Part shown: positions 35,729-43,872 of the stretch, in pieces
Layout: the number at the start of each line of letters is the position of its first letter
Numbering within the stretch: the stretch's first letter is position 1
NCBI RefSeq assembly: GCF_003626635.1
Contig: NZ_RAZT01000011.1
Location: 62,001-126,000 of the forward strand
Source: Micromonospora musae
GTDB taxonomy: Bacteria > Actinomycetota > Actinomycetes > Mycobacteriales > Micromonosporaceae
Direction: 5' to 3'
Length of the DNA stretch: 64,000 nt
The notes under the pieces: generated by a model
Databases searched by the model: none
What the model was told of the DNA's origin: nothing
The model's input: only the letters and a program-made list of their open reading frames with translations
Made by a program: the position numbers and the translations under genes

Positions 35729-36703
35729 TTGAGTCTCGACTGGGTCTACTACGCGATTTCGTGGATCCTGCTGACCTGGCACTCGGCCTGGGATGCCATC
35801 GGGGTGCCCGTCGACGCCGTTCTCGGCACGAACTTCGCCTGGATTCTGGCGATCATCTTCCTGGTGGTCACCGTCCGGGTGATCCTCTTCCCGGTCTTCG
35901 TCAAGCAGATCAAGTCGCAGCGCGCCATGCAGGCGCTGCAGCCGCAGGTCAAGGCGCTGCAGGAGAAGCACAAGGGTGACCGGGAGACGCTCCAGAAGGA
36001 GATGATGGAGCTCTATCGGAAGGAAAAGGCCAACCCGCTCATGGGCTGCCTTCCGATGTTCCTCCAGATCCCCGTCTTCCTGGGCCTCTTCCACGTGCTG
36101 CGCCGGCTCGACCCGGCCAAGCAGGCCAAGACGCTGTACGGCTGGTCGGTCGACCAGTTCGACAGCGCCTCCAACGCGAAGCTCTTCACCGCGCCGATCG
36201 CCGGCAAGTTCGGCTCGACCGTCGACGAGCTGGCGCGCCTCGGCGCGAACGGCACCACCGTCAAGATCATTGCTGGCGTCCTGGTCCTGGTGATGATGGG
36301 CACCACCTACCTCACCAGCCGCCAGATGATCCTGAAGACCGGCTGGGCCGAGGACCCGCAGCAGCGGATGATCCAGCGCCTGATGCTCTACGGCATCCCG
36401 CTCTCTCTGCTCGTCTCCGGTGCGATCTTCCCCATCGGTGTGATCATCTACTGGGTCACCAACAACCTCTTCACCCTCGGCCAGCAGCAGTGGGTGCTCC
36501 GCAAGTACCCGCCGCCGGTCACCGCCAAGACCACCACGTCGGCCCGGAACCCGGTGCAGCCGGCGAAGACCGGTGGCCTCTTCGGTCGCAAGCCCGCCGC
36601 GCAGCCGCCGACCAAGGCCACCGCGCCGAAGGTCGCCGCTCCGAAGCCGGGCGCGAAGCCGGCCAACCCCAAGAAGGGGCGCCCCGCCAAGCGGCAGGGC
36701 TGA
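35729..36703 (+). CDS. yidC: Membrane protein insertase YidC
   Basis: YidC inserts and folds inner-membrane proteins, alone or with the Sec translocon. The 324-residue protein is of the short Gram-positive/actinobacterial type, without the large periplasmic domain. Core segments are RVILFPVFVKQIKSQRAMQ (with the key hydrophilic-groove arginine nearby), NPLMGCLPMFLQIPVFLGLF and IPLSLLVSGAIFPIGVIIYW. A Lys/Pro/Ala-rich cytoplasmic tail (from about residue 270) may contact the ribosome. The TTG start at 35729 has GGAG 8 bases upstream. A hairpin terminator follows. Confidence 0.96.
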   Translation: MSLDWVYYAISWILLTWHSAWDAIGVPVDAVLGTNFAWILAIIFLVVTVRVILFPVFVKQIKSQRAMQALQPQVKALQEKHKGDRETLQKEMMELYRKEKANPLMGCLPMFLQIPVFLGLFHVLRRLDPAKQAKTLYGWSVDQFDSASNAKLFTAPIAGKFGSTVDELARLGANGTTVKIIAGVLVLVMMGTTYLTSRQMILKTGWAEDPQQRMIQRLMLYGIPLSLLVSGAIFPIGVIIYWVTNNLFTLGQQQWVLRKYPPPVTAKTTTSARNPVQPAKTGGLFGRKPAAQPPTKATAPKVAAPKPGAKPANPKKGRPAKRQG

Positions 36704-36710
36704 CCTGATG

Positions 36711-36744
36711 CGGGCCGCCGCGGGAGACCGCCGGCGGCCCGTTT
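36711..36744 (+). terminator. Terminator after yidC
   Basis: A 10-bp perfect stem (CGGGCCGCCG and CGGCGGCCCG) with an 11-base loop, followed by TTT, begins 8 bases past the yidC stop. Confidence 0.65.
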
Positions 36745-36915
36745 CCGCACCGTGCAGCCGCCGTACGGCCGGCGCCGAGCGGAACGCACCGCGCGCGACG
36801 CGGGCACGGGCGAAACTGCCCGTACAGACGTGCCCGTGGCACCGGCGACCTCCCGCCGGGCCTCGGGAGACCAACGGACCCGACGGTCCGGCCGAGCGAG
36901 TACGGAGATGAGACC

Positions 36916-37524
36916 GTGACCGATACCAGCATCCCCCGCGCCGACGAGTCCCTGGACGACGAGGCGACCACCCCCGTCGCCGTGGACGAGGAGATCGACG
37001 AGGAGACCGACGTCGACGCCGAGGAGGCCAACGGCGCGGGCCGGGAGAAGAAGTCTCCGGCCGACAGCGAGCTGTTCCGGCAGAGCGAGATCGCGGCCGA
37101 CTACGTGGAGGGTCTGCTCGACATCCTCGACTACGACGGCGACATCGACGAGTTGGTCTCCGCCGGTCGCCCGGTGGTCGAGGTCGTCGGCGGTCGGCTG
37201 CAGAGCCTCGTCGGCCAGCGCGGCGCCACCCTGGAGGCGTTGCAGGAGCTGACCCGGCTCGCCGTCTTCCGGCAGACCGGTACGCCGAGCCGGCTGCTGC
37301 TCGACGTTGGCGGCTACCGCGCCACCCGGCGCAAGGAGCTCGCGGCCGTGGCCCGCAACGCGGTGGAGAAGGTCAAGGAGTACGGCGAGGCGGTCCGGCT
37401 GGACCCGATGTCCGCCTTCGAGCGCAAGTGCGTGCACGACGTGGTCAACGCCATCGCCGGCGTGGAGAGCGAGTCGGAGGGCGTCGAGCCGAACCGCCGC
37501 ATCGTCGTCCGGCCGGTGGACTGA
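36916..37524 (+). CDS. jag: Jag/KhpB-family RNA-binding protein (KH and R3H domains)
   Basis: The 202-residue protein has an acidic disordered N-terminus (about 1-50), then a KH-like domain with the SLVGQRGATLEALQELTRL loop, and a C-terminal R3H domain around EAVRLDPMSAFERKCVHD, where the R3H arginine-x-x-x-histidine pattern is present. KhpB proteins bind RNA and influence cell size and peptidoglycan synthesis in Gram-positive bacteria. The start is the GTG at 36916 with a GGAG box. It lies directly before rsmG. Confidence 0.93.
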   Translation: MTDTSIPRADESLDDEATTPVAVDEEIDEETDVDAEEANGAGREKKSPADSELFRQSEIAADYVEGLLDILDYDGDIDELVSAGRPVVEVVGGRLQSLVGQRGATLEALQELTRLAVFRQTGTPSRLLLDVGGYRATRRKELAAVARNAVEKVKEYGEAVRLDPMSAFERKCVHDVVNAIAGVESESEGVEPNRRIVVRPVD

Positions 37525-37528
37525 CCGG

Positions 37529-38386
37529 GTGACCCACGACGACGCCCCGACCGGCCCGGGTGGTACCTCACCCGGGCCGTCGGCTGTCCGGCCCGACGCA
37601 CACTCCGCCGGCCCCGCCGACTCGCGATCGTCCGACGGCGGTGGCGCGGAGGCTCCCGACCCGACGGTCGCCGTCCTGCCGGTCGACCTGGCCGGCGCGG
37701 CCCGCACCCTCTTCGGCGACCGCCTCGACATCGCCGCCGCGTACGCCGAACTGCTCGCCACCGACGGGGTGGTGCGCGGTCTGATCGGTCCGCGCGAGGC
37801 ACCCAGGATCTGGGACCGCCACCTGCTCAACTGCGCGGCGGTGGCCGAGCGGATCCCGGAGGGGGTCGAGGTGCTGGACGTCGGGTCGGGTGCCGGCCTG
37901 CCCGGAATCGTCCTGGCGATCGCGCGTCCCGACCTCGCCGTGACGCTGGTCGAGCCGCTGGCCCGGCGCACCTCGTTCCTGATCGAGGCGGTGGAGCGGC
38001 TCGGACTGGGTGGGACCGTCCGCGTGTTCCGTGGTCGGGCCGAGGAGGCGGCCACGGGTTCGCCCGGGCTTGCCCCACTGCGCGCCGACGTGGTCACCGC
38101 CCGCGCGGTTGCCCCGCTGGATCGGCTCGCCGCCTGGTGCCTGCCGCTCGCCGTGCCGAACGGACGGCTGGTCGCGCTCAAGGGGGCGTCGGCCGCCGAG
38201 GAGATCGCCGAGCACGCGGCCGCGGTGGCGAAGCTCGGCGGCGGGGAGCCTGCCGTGCACAGGTGTGGCGTCGGCGTCATCGACCCGCCGACCACGGTCG
38301 TCGAGGTGGTGCGGGAACGGCTGGTAGGTCGGGCCCGCGCGGCGGCCGGCAAACGGTCCCAGGGCGGACGCTCCCGCCGTCGCTGA
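37529..38386 (+). CDS. rsmG: 16S rRNA (guanine-N7) methyltransferase RsmG
   Basis: RsmG (GidB) methylates G527 of 16S rRNA using S-adenosylmethionine. The 285-residue protein begins with about 50 non-conserved residues; the core starts near AGAARTLFGDRLDIAAAYAE, continues with GPREAPRIWDRHLLNCAAV, and has the SAM-binding loop VLDVGSGAGLPGIVLAIARP. The GTG at 37529 comes 4 bases after the jag stop. Loss of the enzyme gives low-level streptomycin resistance in other bacteria. Confidence 0.95.
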   Translation: MTHDDAPTGPGGTSPGPSAVRPDAHSAGPADSRSSDGGGAEAPDPTVAVLPVDLAGAARTLFGDRLDIAAAYAELLATDGVVRGLIGPREAPRIWDRHLLNCAAVAERIPEGVEVLDVGSGAGLPGIVLAIARPDLAVTLVEPLARRTSFLIEAVERLGLGGTVRVFRGRAEEAATGSPGLAPLRADVVTARAVAPLDRLAAWCLPLAVPNGRLVALKGASAAEEIAEHAAAVAKLGGGEPAVHRCGVGVIDPPTTVVEVVRERLVGRARAAAGKRSQGGRSRRR

Positions 38387-38769
38387 GGGGCGCGCCCGGA
38401 TGCCGCCGCGTGGGGCTGCCGGTCCTGATGCCTGCACGGCTGTGACGCCTGTCGCCCCCCTGCAGGTGGAGGCGCCTCGGGCGCGCCGCAGGGCGGCGAA
38501 TGACCAGCGGATCCGTTGTGGCACAAGCCTTTCCCGGTTGGTGCCTTGGTCGTTGAACCGGTGCGGGTGGAGGGAAGGGATGAGAACCCGACGTGGACCG
38601 GCCGCGCCCGTGCGCCGTAGGCTGACCGCGCGTCGATAGTGTGGAGCGGATGGCGACGGACGTTGACGGTCCCGGCCGCTCCCGCTGGCTACGGACACCG
38701 CGGAAGCGTGCGAGGGCGTGGCCAGTTGACGGGTGCGGACCGACCATCCGGAGCGGGCGGGGATGACAG
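38387..38769. other. Gap before parA
   Basis: About 383 bases between rsmG and parA hold no convincing reading frame. It is presumably the parAB promoter region. No clear terminator hairpin or promoter pair was found. Confidence 0.4.
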
Positions 38770-40002
38770 GTGCATGACGACGGCAGGTACGACGACCCAC
38801 GAGCGAACAGGTCGGCCAACGACCATGTTTCACGTGAAACCAGCTACCCCGGCTGGTCCCCTGACGGGTCCGGGTCGGAGCAGGCGGCGAATCGCCCGGC
38901 CGACCCCGCAGCCCGGCCGGTGAACGCACCGTCGGAGTCGCGGTCCGCCGCGAACCGGCGCAACACCACGGCGTCGGCCCGATTCGAGCAGGCCGTCCCG
39001 CAGCAGCCCACCCCCGACGCGGTACGGGACGCGGCCGTCGCGCCCGACGCCCCCACCGTTCCGGCCGAGCCGTACGAGCCCGAGCCGGTTGACCCCTCGT
39101 ACGTTTCACGTGAAACAGCCGAAGATGATGACCCACCGTTGGCAATGGAGGCGATGCGCGCCGTGCAGATCCTGAACCCCAGTGGCGAGGTGACGATGCC
39201 TCGACCGGAGCGGACCCGGGTCATGTGCGTCGCGAACCAGAAGGGCGGCGTGGGGAAGACGACCACCACCGTCAACCTGGCCGTGGCGCTCGCGCTGCAC
39301 GGCAATCGGGTGCTGGTGGTGGACCTCGACCCCCAGGGCAACGCCTCGACCGGCCTGAACGTGCCGCACCACACCGGTGTGCCGGACGTCTACGACTGCC
39401 TCATCAACAGCCTGCCGCTGGAGGAGGTGGCCCAGCCGGTCGAGGGCATCCCGAACCTCTGGTGCGTACCGGCGACCATCGACCTCGCGGGTGCCGAGAT
39501 CGAGCTCGTCTCAGTGGTGGCCCGGGAGTCCCGGCTCTCCCGCGCGATCGAGGCGTACCCGGGCCACTTCGACTACGTCTTCATCGACTGCCCGCCGTCG
39601 CTCGGCCTGCTCACCGTGAACGCTCTGGTGGCCGCGCAGGAGGTGCTGATCCCGATCCAGTGCGAGTACTACGCGCTCGAAGGGCTGAACCAGCTCATCA
39701 ACAACATCAACCTGGTCCGCCAGCACCTCAACCCGCGGCTCGAGGTCTCCACGATCCTGCTCACCATGTACGACAGGCGTACCCGCCTCGCCGACGCGGT
39801 CGAGCAGGACGTCCGTAACCACTTCGGCGACAAGGTCCTCCGGTCGGTCATCCCGCGGAACGTACGCGTCTCCGAGGCGCCCAGCTACGGCCAGTCGGTG
39901 ATGACCTACGATCCCGGGTCGCGGGGCGCGACGAGCTACTTCGAGGCGGCCCAGGAGATCGCCGAGCGCGGTGTCAAGGAACCGGTGGGCCGCAATGCGT
40001 AG
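38770..40002 (+). CDS. parA: Chromosome-partitioning ATPase ParA with extended N-terminus
   Basis: ParA is the ATPase that, with ParB and parS, moves newly copied origins apart. The ATPase core starts at about residue 148 with the deviant Walker A motif NQKGGVGKTTT (K158, K163), followed by VDLDPQGNASTG and FIDCPPSLGLLTVNAL. The first ~145 residues are Pro/Ala-rich and contain VSRET twice, because parS sites lie inside the frame. GC-rich third positions through the extension argue that it is translated. The GTG at 38770 follows GGGGA; the ATG at 39145 would give a standard-length ParA. The gene is followed by parB after 27 bases. Confidence 0.95.
   Translation: MHDDGRYDDPRANRSANDHVSRETSYPGWSPDGSGSEQAANRPADPAARPVNAPSESRSAANRRNTTASARFEQAVPQQPTPDAVRDAAVAPDAPTVPAEPYEPEPVDPSYVSRETAEDDDPPLAMEAMRAVQILNPSGEVTMPRPERTRVMCVANQKGGVGKTTTTVNLAVALALHGNRVLVVDLDPQGNASTGLNVPHHTGVPDVYDCLINSLPLEEVAQPVEGIPNLWCVPATIDLAGAEIELVSVVARESRLSRAIEAYPGHFDYVFIDCPPSLGLLTVNALVAAQEVLIPIQCEYYALEGLNQLINNINLVRQHLNPRLEVSTILLTMYDRRTRLADAVEQDVRNHFGDKVLRSVIPRNVRVSEAPSYGQSVMTYDPGSRGATSYFEAAQEIAERGVKEPVGRNA
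38826..38841. promoter_or_regulatory. parS: parS site inside the parA frame (first)
   Basis: TGTTTCACGTGAAACC has the complete 14-bp palindromic core GTTTCACGTGAAAC recognised by ParB. It is read in the parA frame as VSRET. Confidence 0.92.
39102..39117. promoter_or_regulatory. parS: parS site inside the parA frame (second)
   Basis: CGTTTCACGTGAAACA carries the perfect 14-bp core. It lies 276 bases after the first site, in the same reading frame (again VSRET), just before the ATPase core of parA. Confidence 0.92.
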
Positions 40003-40029
40003 TGCGGGGAAGTCGTCTGGAGGCGTGGC

Positions 40030-41043
40030 ATGAAGAACCGTCCTCGGGGCGGCCTGGGTCGAGGCCTGGGGGCGCTCATTCCGACCGGCCCGGTGGCGGG
40101 CACCGGCACGGAGCTCGCCGAGCCGCCGAACGGTCTGCCGGCCGCGGAGCCGGCGGCCACCGGCGTGCCGATCTCGGAAGCCCCGGTCGTTCCGGCGCAG
40201 CCCGATTCGACGCTGAGCCCGGTGCCGGGAGCACGGTTCGCCGAGATCTCGGTCGACGCGATCGTGCCGAACCCGAAGCAGCCCCGACAGGTCTTCGACG
40301 AGGAGGCGCTCGAGGAGCTGAAGACCTCGATCCAGGAGGTCGGTTTCCTCCAGCCCATCGTCGTACGCCAGCTCGACGACGAGAAGTACGAGCTGGTTAT
40401 GGGCGAGCGCCGGTGGCGTGCCGCCCAGGCGGTCGGCCGGGAGTCCATTCCGGCGATCGTGCGGGACACCCGGGACGACGCGATGCTCCGGGATGCCCTG
40501 CTGGAGAACATCCACCGGGCGAACCTCAACCCGCTGGAAGAGGCGGCGGCCTATCAGCAGCTGCTGGAGGAGTTCGGGGCCACCCACGAGGAGCTGGCCC
40601 GCCGGATCGGGCGTAGTCGACCGCAGATCTCCAACACCATCCGGCTGCTCAACCTCCCCGCTCAGGTGCAGCGCCGGGTGGCCGCCGGCATCCTCTCCGC
40701 CGGGCATGCCCGGGCCCTCCTGAGCCTCGACGACGCCGAGGCTCAGGAGCAGCTGGCCAAGCGGATCGTCGCCGAGGGTCTCTCGGTACGCGCGACCGAG
40801 GAGATCGTGGCTCTGGCCCTGAGCGACGGGCCGGCGAAGACTCCGGCGGCGAGAGCGCGTACGAAGCCGCACGCGCCTGCGCTCAACGATCTGGCCGACC
40901 GGCTCTCGGACCGTTTCGACACCCGGGTGAAGGTGGACATCGGCCGGAGCAAGGGCAAGATCACCATCGAGTTCGCCACGGTCGACGACCTGGAGCGGAT
41001 CGTCGGGATCATCGGCGTCGAAGAGGAGACGCCCGAGTCCTGA
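40030..41043 (+). CDS. parB: Chromosome-partitioning protein ParB
   Basis: ParB binds parS, spreads along the DNA as a CTP-dependent clamp and stimulates ParA. The 337-residue protein starts KNRPRGGLGRGLGALIPTG, the N-terminal ParA-contact motif. The CTP-binding domain includes IVPNPKQPRQVFDEEALEEL and the catalytic patch VMGERRWRAAQ, followed by LRDALLENIHRANLNPLEEA. The helix-turn-helix is at about residues 185-210 (RRIGRSRPQISNTIRLL), and the C-terminal dimerisation domain follows. A strong hairpin terminator lies downstream. Confidence 0.97.
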   Translation: MKNRPRGGLGRGLGALIPTGPVAGTGTELAEPPNGLPAAEPAATGVPISEAPVVPAQPDSTLSPVPGARFAEISVDAIVPNPKQPRQVFDEEALEELKTSIQEVGFLQPIVVRQLDDEKYELVMGERRWRAAQAVGRESIPAIVRDTRDDAMLRDALLENIHRANLNPLEEAAAYQQLLEEFGATHEELARRIGRSRPQISNTIRLLNLPAQVQRRVAAGILSAGHARALLSLDDAEAQEQLAKRIVAEGLSVRATEEIVALALSDGPAKTPAARARTKPHAPALNDLADRLSDRFDTRVKVDIGRSKGKITIEFATVDDLERIVGIIGVEEETPES

Positions 41044-41053
41044 CTTGAACGCA

Positions 41054-41094
41054 CCTGACGGCCGCATACCCTCGCCGGGTGTGCGGCCGTCAGG
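41054..41094 (+). terminator. Terminator after parB
   Basis: A 13-bp perfect stem (CCTGACGGCCGCA and TGCGGCCGTCAGG) with an inner 4-bp stem starts 11 bases past the parB stop. Confidence 0.7.
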
Positions 41095-41331
41095 CTGTCA
41101 GGGCAGCCACGGACCCGCCCCTGCTGCCCTGCCGCGCGTATTCCGGCGAAGCCGGAACGGTCAGGCCGAGCTTCGGCAGCGCCGTTCGGTCCCGCGCCCC
41201 GCGAAGGTACGCGGCCCCGGGTCGGCCTGCCCACCTAGCGAACGGCAGCCCTGAACCCGCGATGATGCCGCCCTCACGAGTGACGTATGCGGCCGGAGGG
41301 GCGACGCCCGGGCACCCACCGCGACCCTCCT

Positions 41332-41347
41332 CGTTTCACGTGAAACG
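41332..41347. promoter_or_regulatory. parS: parS site downstream of parB (first)
   Basis: CGTTTCACGTGAAACG contains the perfect 14-bp core, in the 520-base gap between parB and the HIT-like gene. Confidence 0.92.
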
Positions 41348-41403
41348 GAGGCGCCCGGGGCCTCCGGAGCGGGGTGCGGCCGGGGCGACGGCAGCGGGCG
41401 AAC

Positions 41404-41518
41404 TTATCCACACCGGTTATCCACAGGCGACTGCCGTTTCACGTGAAACAGCGCGTGGAACCCCTTGCGTACCTGTGGATTACGCCCGAACACGGAGCCT
41501 CCGGGGGCCTGTGGATAT
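41404..41518. promoter_or_regulatory. DnaA-box cluster around a parS site
   Basis: TTATCCACA occurs at 41404-41412 and 41417-41425. One-mismatch copies on the other strand are TGTGGATTA (41474-41482) and TGTGGATAT (41510-41518). A parS site lies between the two pairs. No gene is seen in this 520-base gap (41095-41615). Confidence 0.7.
41435..41450. promoter_or_regulatory. parS: parS site downstream of parB (second)
   Basis: CGTTTCACGTGAAACA carries the perfect core, 103 bases after the previous parS site and within the DnaA-box cluster. Confidence 0.92.
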
Positions 41519-41602
41519 CCCCGTCTCGGGCCCGCCGGGAAGGCTCTGGAGGGCCCGCCACAACGGTCGGTGCGGAGTAGGGACAGCGGTGCCGGACTCG
41601 AC

Positions 41603-41608
41603 TAGGGT
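41603..41608 (+). promoter_or_regulatory. Probable -10 element of a leaderless transcript
   Basis: TAGGGT (TANNNT) ends 7 bases before the GTG at 41616, suggesting a leaderless mRNA for the HIT-like gene. No -35 element is clear. Confidence 0.4.
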
Positions 41609-41615
41609 CACCCTC

Positions 41616-42593
41616 GTGCAAGACACCCCTCCCGCAGTTCCGGACTTCACCCAGTGGCCCTCGTTCCCCTTCGAGGGCGATCTTCGCGTCAAGCAACTCG
41701 ACGATCCGGTCCCGGTCGAGCCGCCTCGCAAGGGCGAGGGCAGCCGGGAGTGCATCACGTGCAGCGCTCCCGACGAGGCGTACATCTGGGTCGGCGAGCG
41801 GTGGCGGGTACGCGCCATGGACCGGCCCACCGGTCTGCCGATGGTCCTCATCCTGGAGACCCGATCCCACCTCGACCTCGGCGACCTGCCGAACCTGCTC
41901 GCCGCCGAGCTGGGTGTGATGACGGTACGGCTGGAGCGCGCGATCCGGTCGCTGGACGATGTGGCCCGGGTGCACGTGAACCGGTGGGGCGACGGCTCAG
42001 CCCACCTGCACCTGTGGTTCCTCGCCCGCCCACGCGGCTATCTGCAGCTGCGCGGCACGTTCCTGTCCCTCTGGGACTCGATCCTGCCACCGATTCCCGA
42101 GGCCAAGTGGCGAGAGAACCTCGCGCTGGTCGCCGCCTGGCTCGCCGACTTCGGCGGCCGCCCGCTCGCGGAGCCGCCCCGGATCCAGTGGCAGGCGCCG
42201 TCCAGCATCGCCTCGTCGATTCCCGACACGGACGCCGAGGCCGCCGCGGAGACCTCGGTGATCGAGGCAGCCGAGGAGAGGCCGATCGACGACGAGCCGG
42301 CCGACGGGAACGCTGACGCCGACTTGGGTGCCGACCGCTCGGCCCTCGGCGCGGCCCAGGACGGCTGGGACGACGGCGACGCGAAGGCGCTTTCCCCGGG
42401 CGAGGTGCCCGTCAGCGGGGTCGAAACGGGGCGCCCGGTGGTTGAGGAGGCGACGGAGATCCCGACGCCTGTGGCGGGCTCTGCGGCCGCGGAGAACGCC
42501 TCGGACGGGGATGCCGGGCAGCAGCCGAAGGTGCCGTCACCGAGGCGCCCCGACGACGACGTAGCCGCGGCGAAGCCGACCACCGCCAGTTAG
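41616..42593 (+). CDS. HIT-like domain protein with acidic tail
   Basis: The 325-residue protein has an N-terminal domain resembling the HIT hydrolase/transferase fold: CITC (residues 47-50) as a possible zinc site, RPTGLPMVLILETRSHLDLG where HIT proteins position substrate, and GDGSAHLHLWFLARP, close to the catalytic H-x-H-x-H motif but with the last His missing. The C-terminal 130 residues are Glu/Asp/Ala-rich and disordered. HIT proteins act on nucleotide monophosphates or dinucleotides, but activity here is uncertain. The GTG start at 41616 is chosen because the upstream frame runs through parS and DnaA boxes. Confidence 0.7.
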   Translation: MQDTPPAVPDFTQWPSFPFEGDLRVKQLDDPVPVEPPRKGEGSRECITCSAPDEAYIWVGERWRVRAMDRPTGLPMVLILETRSHLDLGDLPNLLAAELGVMTVRLERAIRSLDDVARVHVNRWGDGSAHLHLWFLARPRGYLQLRGTFLSLWDSILPPIPEAKWRENLALVAAWLADFGGRPLAEPPRIQWQAPSSIASSIPDTDAEAAAETSVIEAAEERPIDDEPADGNADADLGADRSALGAAQDGWDDGDAKALSPGEVPVSGVETGRPVVEEATEIPTPVAGSAAAENASDGDAGQQPKVPSPRRPDDDVAAAKPTTAS

Positions 42594-42866
42594 ACCCTGC
42601 CGGAACTCGCCGGCGCCGGCCCGCCTCGGTCTGGTCGGTAGCGGTTCGACCGCGTCGATCGCGTCGGCCGGGTCGCACACGGGTCGCGCCGGTGTGACCC
42701 GTCGGCCTGGGCCGAGTGCGCGGGATCGGCGCGGATCCGGCCGCGAGCGTTCGGCCCGGGCCGCAACCGGGCCACCGTGCGGCCCCCGGTGTCGTACGGC
42801 GGGGGACGAGGCCTTAGCCGCACTGAGCCGAGGACCGCCCGCGACGGTGCGCCTGGGACGACTAGG

Positions 42867-43865
42867 TCAGGGCCGACGGGCGGCTGCGCGGGCCACGAGC
42901 GCGCTCAGCACCTGCCCGAAATCCAGCCCCGAGGCGGCGACGGCGAGCGGCAGCAGCGACGTCTCGGTCATCCCCGGCGACACGTTGACCTCCAGCACGT
43001 GCGGCTGCCCGTCGGCGTCGACGATGAGGTCGACCCGGGACAGGTCCCGCAGGCCCAGGGCGCGGTGCGCGGCGAGGGCCACCTCCGCCACGTTCGCCGC
43101 GACCCCGGAGTCGAGACGGGCGGGCGCGTGCCAGGTGGTCCGGCCGGCGGTGTACCGGGCGGCGTAGTCGTACACGCCGTTGCGGGGCACGATCTCCACC
43201 GCCGGCAGGGCCTGCGGGCCGCCGCCGAGATCGATGACGGAGACCGCCACGTCCATCCCCGGCACGTACCGCTCGACGAGCGCCGTCGAGCCGTACGCGA
43301 AGCAACCCACCATGGCGGCCGGTAGGGCCGCGCTCTCCCGGACCACGGCAGCACCCAGGCCGGAACCACCCTGCGCCGGCTTCACCATCAGCGGGAGTCC
43401 GAGCCGGTCGGCGATCCGGTCGAGCACCGCCACGGCGCCCAACTCGGAGAAGCGGTCGTGCGGCAGAGCGACCCAGTCGGGGGTCGGGATGCCCGCCTCG
43501 CGGAGCACCGTCTTCGCCGAGGGCTTGTCCCAGGCCAGCCGGGACGCGCGGGCGTCACAGCCGACGTACGGGACGTCGCAGAGGTCGAGGACACCGCGCA
43601 GCGACCCGTCCTCCCCGGTCGCGCCGTGCAGGGCGATGACGACGGCGTCCGGCGGGTCGGCGGCCAACGCCGGCAGCAGCGCGATGTCGGCGTCCCGGAG
43701 CTCGACGTCCATGCCGACAGCCCGGAGCGCGTCGAGCACCCGGCGGCCGGAGCGCAGCGAGACGTCCCGCTCGTACGAGAGTCCGCCGGCGAGGACCAGG
43801 ACGTGCAGGTCGTCGATTCCGGCGGGTTCGGTCAGCTCGGGGCGTTCGGCAGCGGTCTTACCCAT
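42867..43865 (-). CDS. D-alanine-D-alanine ligase family protein (ATP-grasp)
   Basis: The 332-residue protein has the Ddl layout: LAGGLSYERDVSLRSGRRV at the N-terminus (typical G-G-x-S-x-E-x-x-V-S), VIALHGATGEDGSLRGVLDL, the ATP-grasp strand PLMVKPAQGGSGLGAAVV and the metal-site motif VLEVNVSPGMTETSLLP near the C-terminus. Ddl joins two D-alanines for peptidoglycan precursors. It may instead make another D-amino-acid dipeptide, because the main ddl gene usually lies elsewhere. The ATG at 43865 is used, and the gene follows the aminotransferase by 7 bases, so both are probably one unit. Confidence 0.85.
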   Translation of the reverse strand: MGKTAAERPELTEPAGIDDLHVLVLAGGLSYERDVSLRSGRRVLDALRAVGMDVELRDADIALLPALAADPPDAVVIALHGATGEDGSLRGVLDLCDVPYVGCDARASRLAWDKPSAKTVLREAGIPTPDWVALPHDRFSELGAVAVLDRIADRLGLPLMVKPAQGGSGLGAAVVRESAALPAAMVGCFAYGSTALVERYVPGMDVAVSVIDLGGGPQALPAVEIVPRNGVYDYAARYTAGRTTWHAPARLDSGVAANVAEVALAAHRALGLRDLSRVDLIVDADGQPHVLEVNVSPGMTETSLLPLAVAASGLDFGQVLSALVARAAARRP

Positions 43866-43872
43866 GCCGGAA

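Noticed and set aside
41079..41615. Upstream extension of the HIT-like protein
   Set aside because: The extension would translate through parS sites, DnaA boxes and the parB terminator; the GTG at 41616 has a well-placed -10 element.
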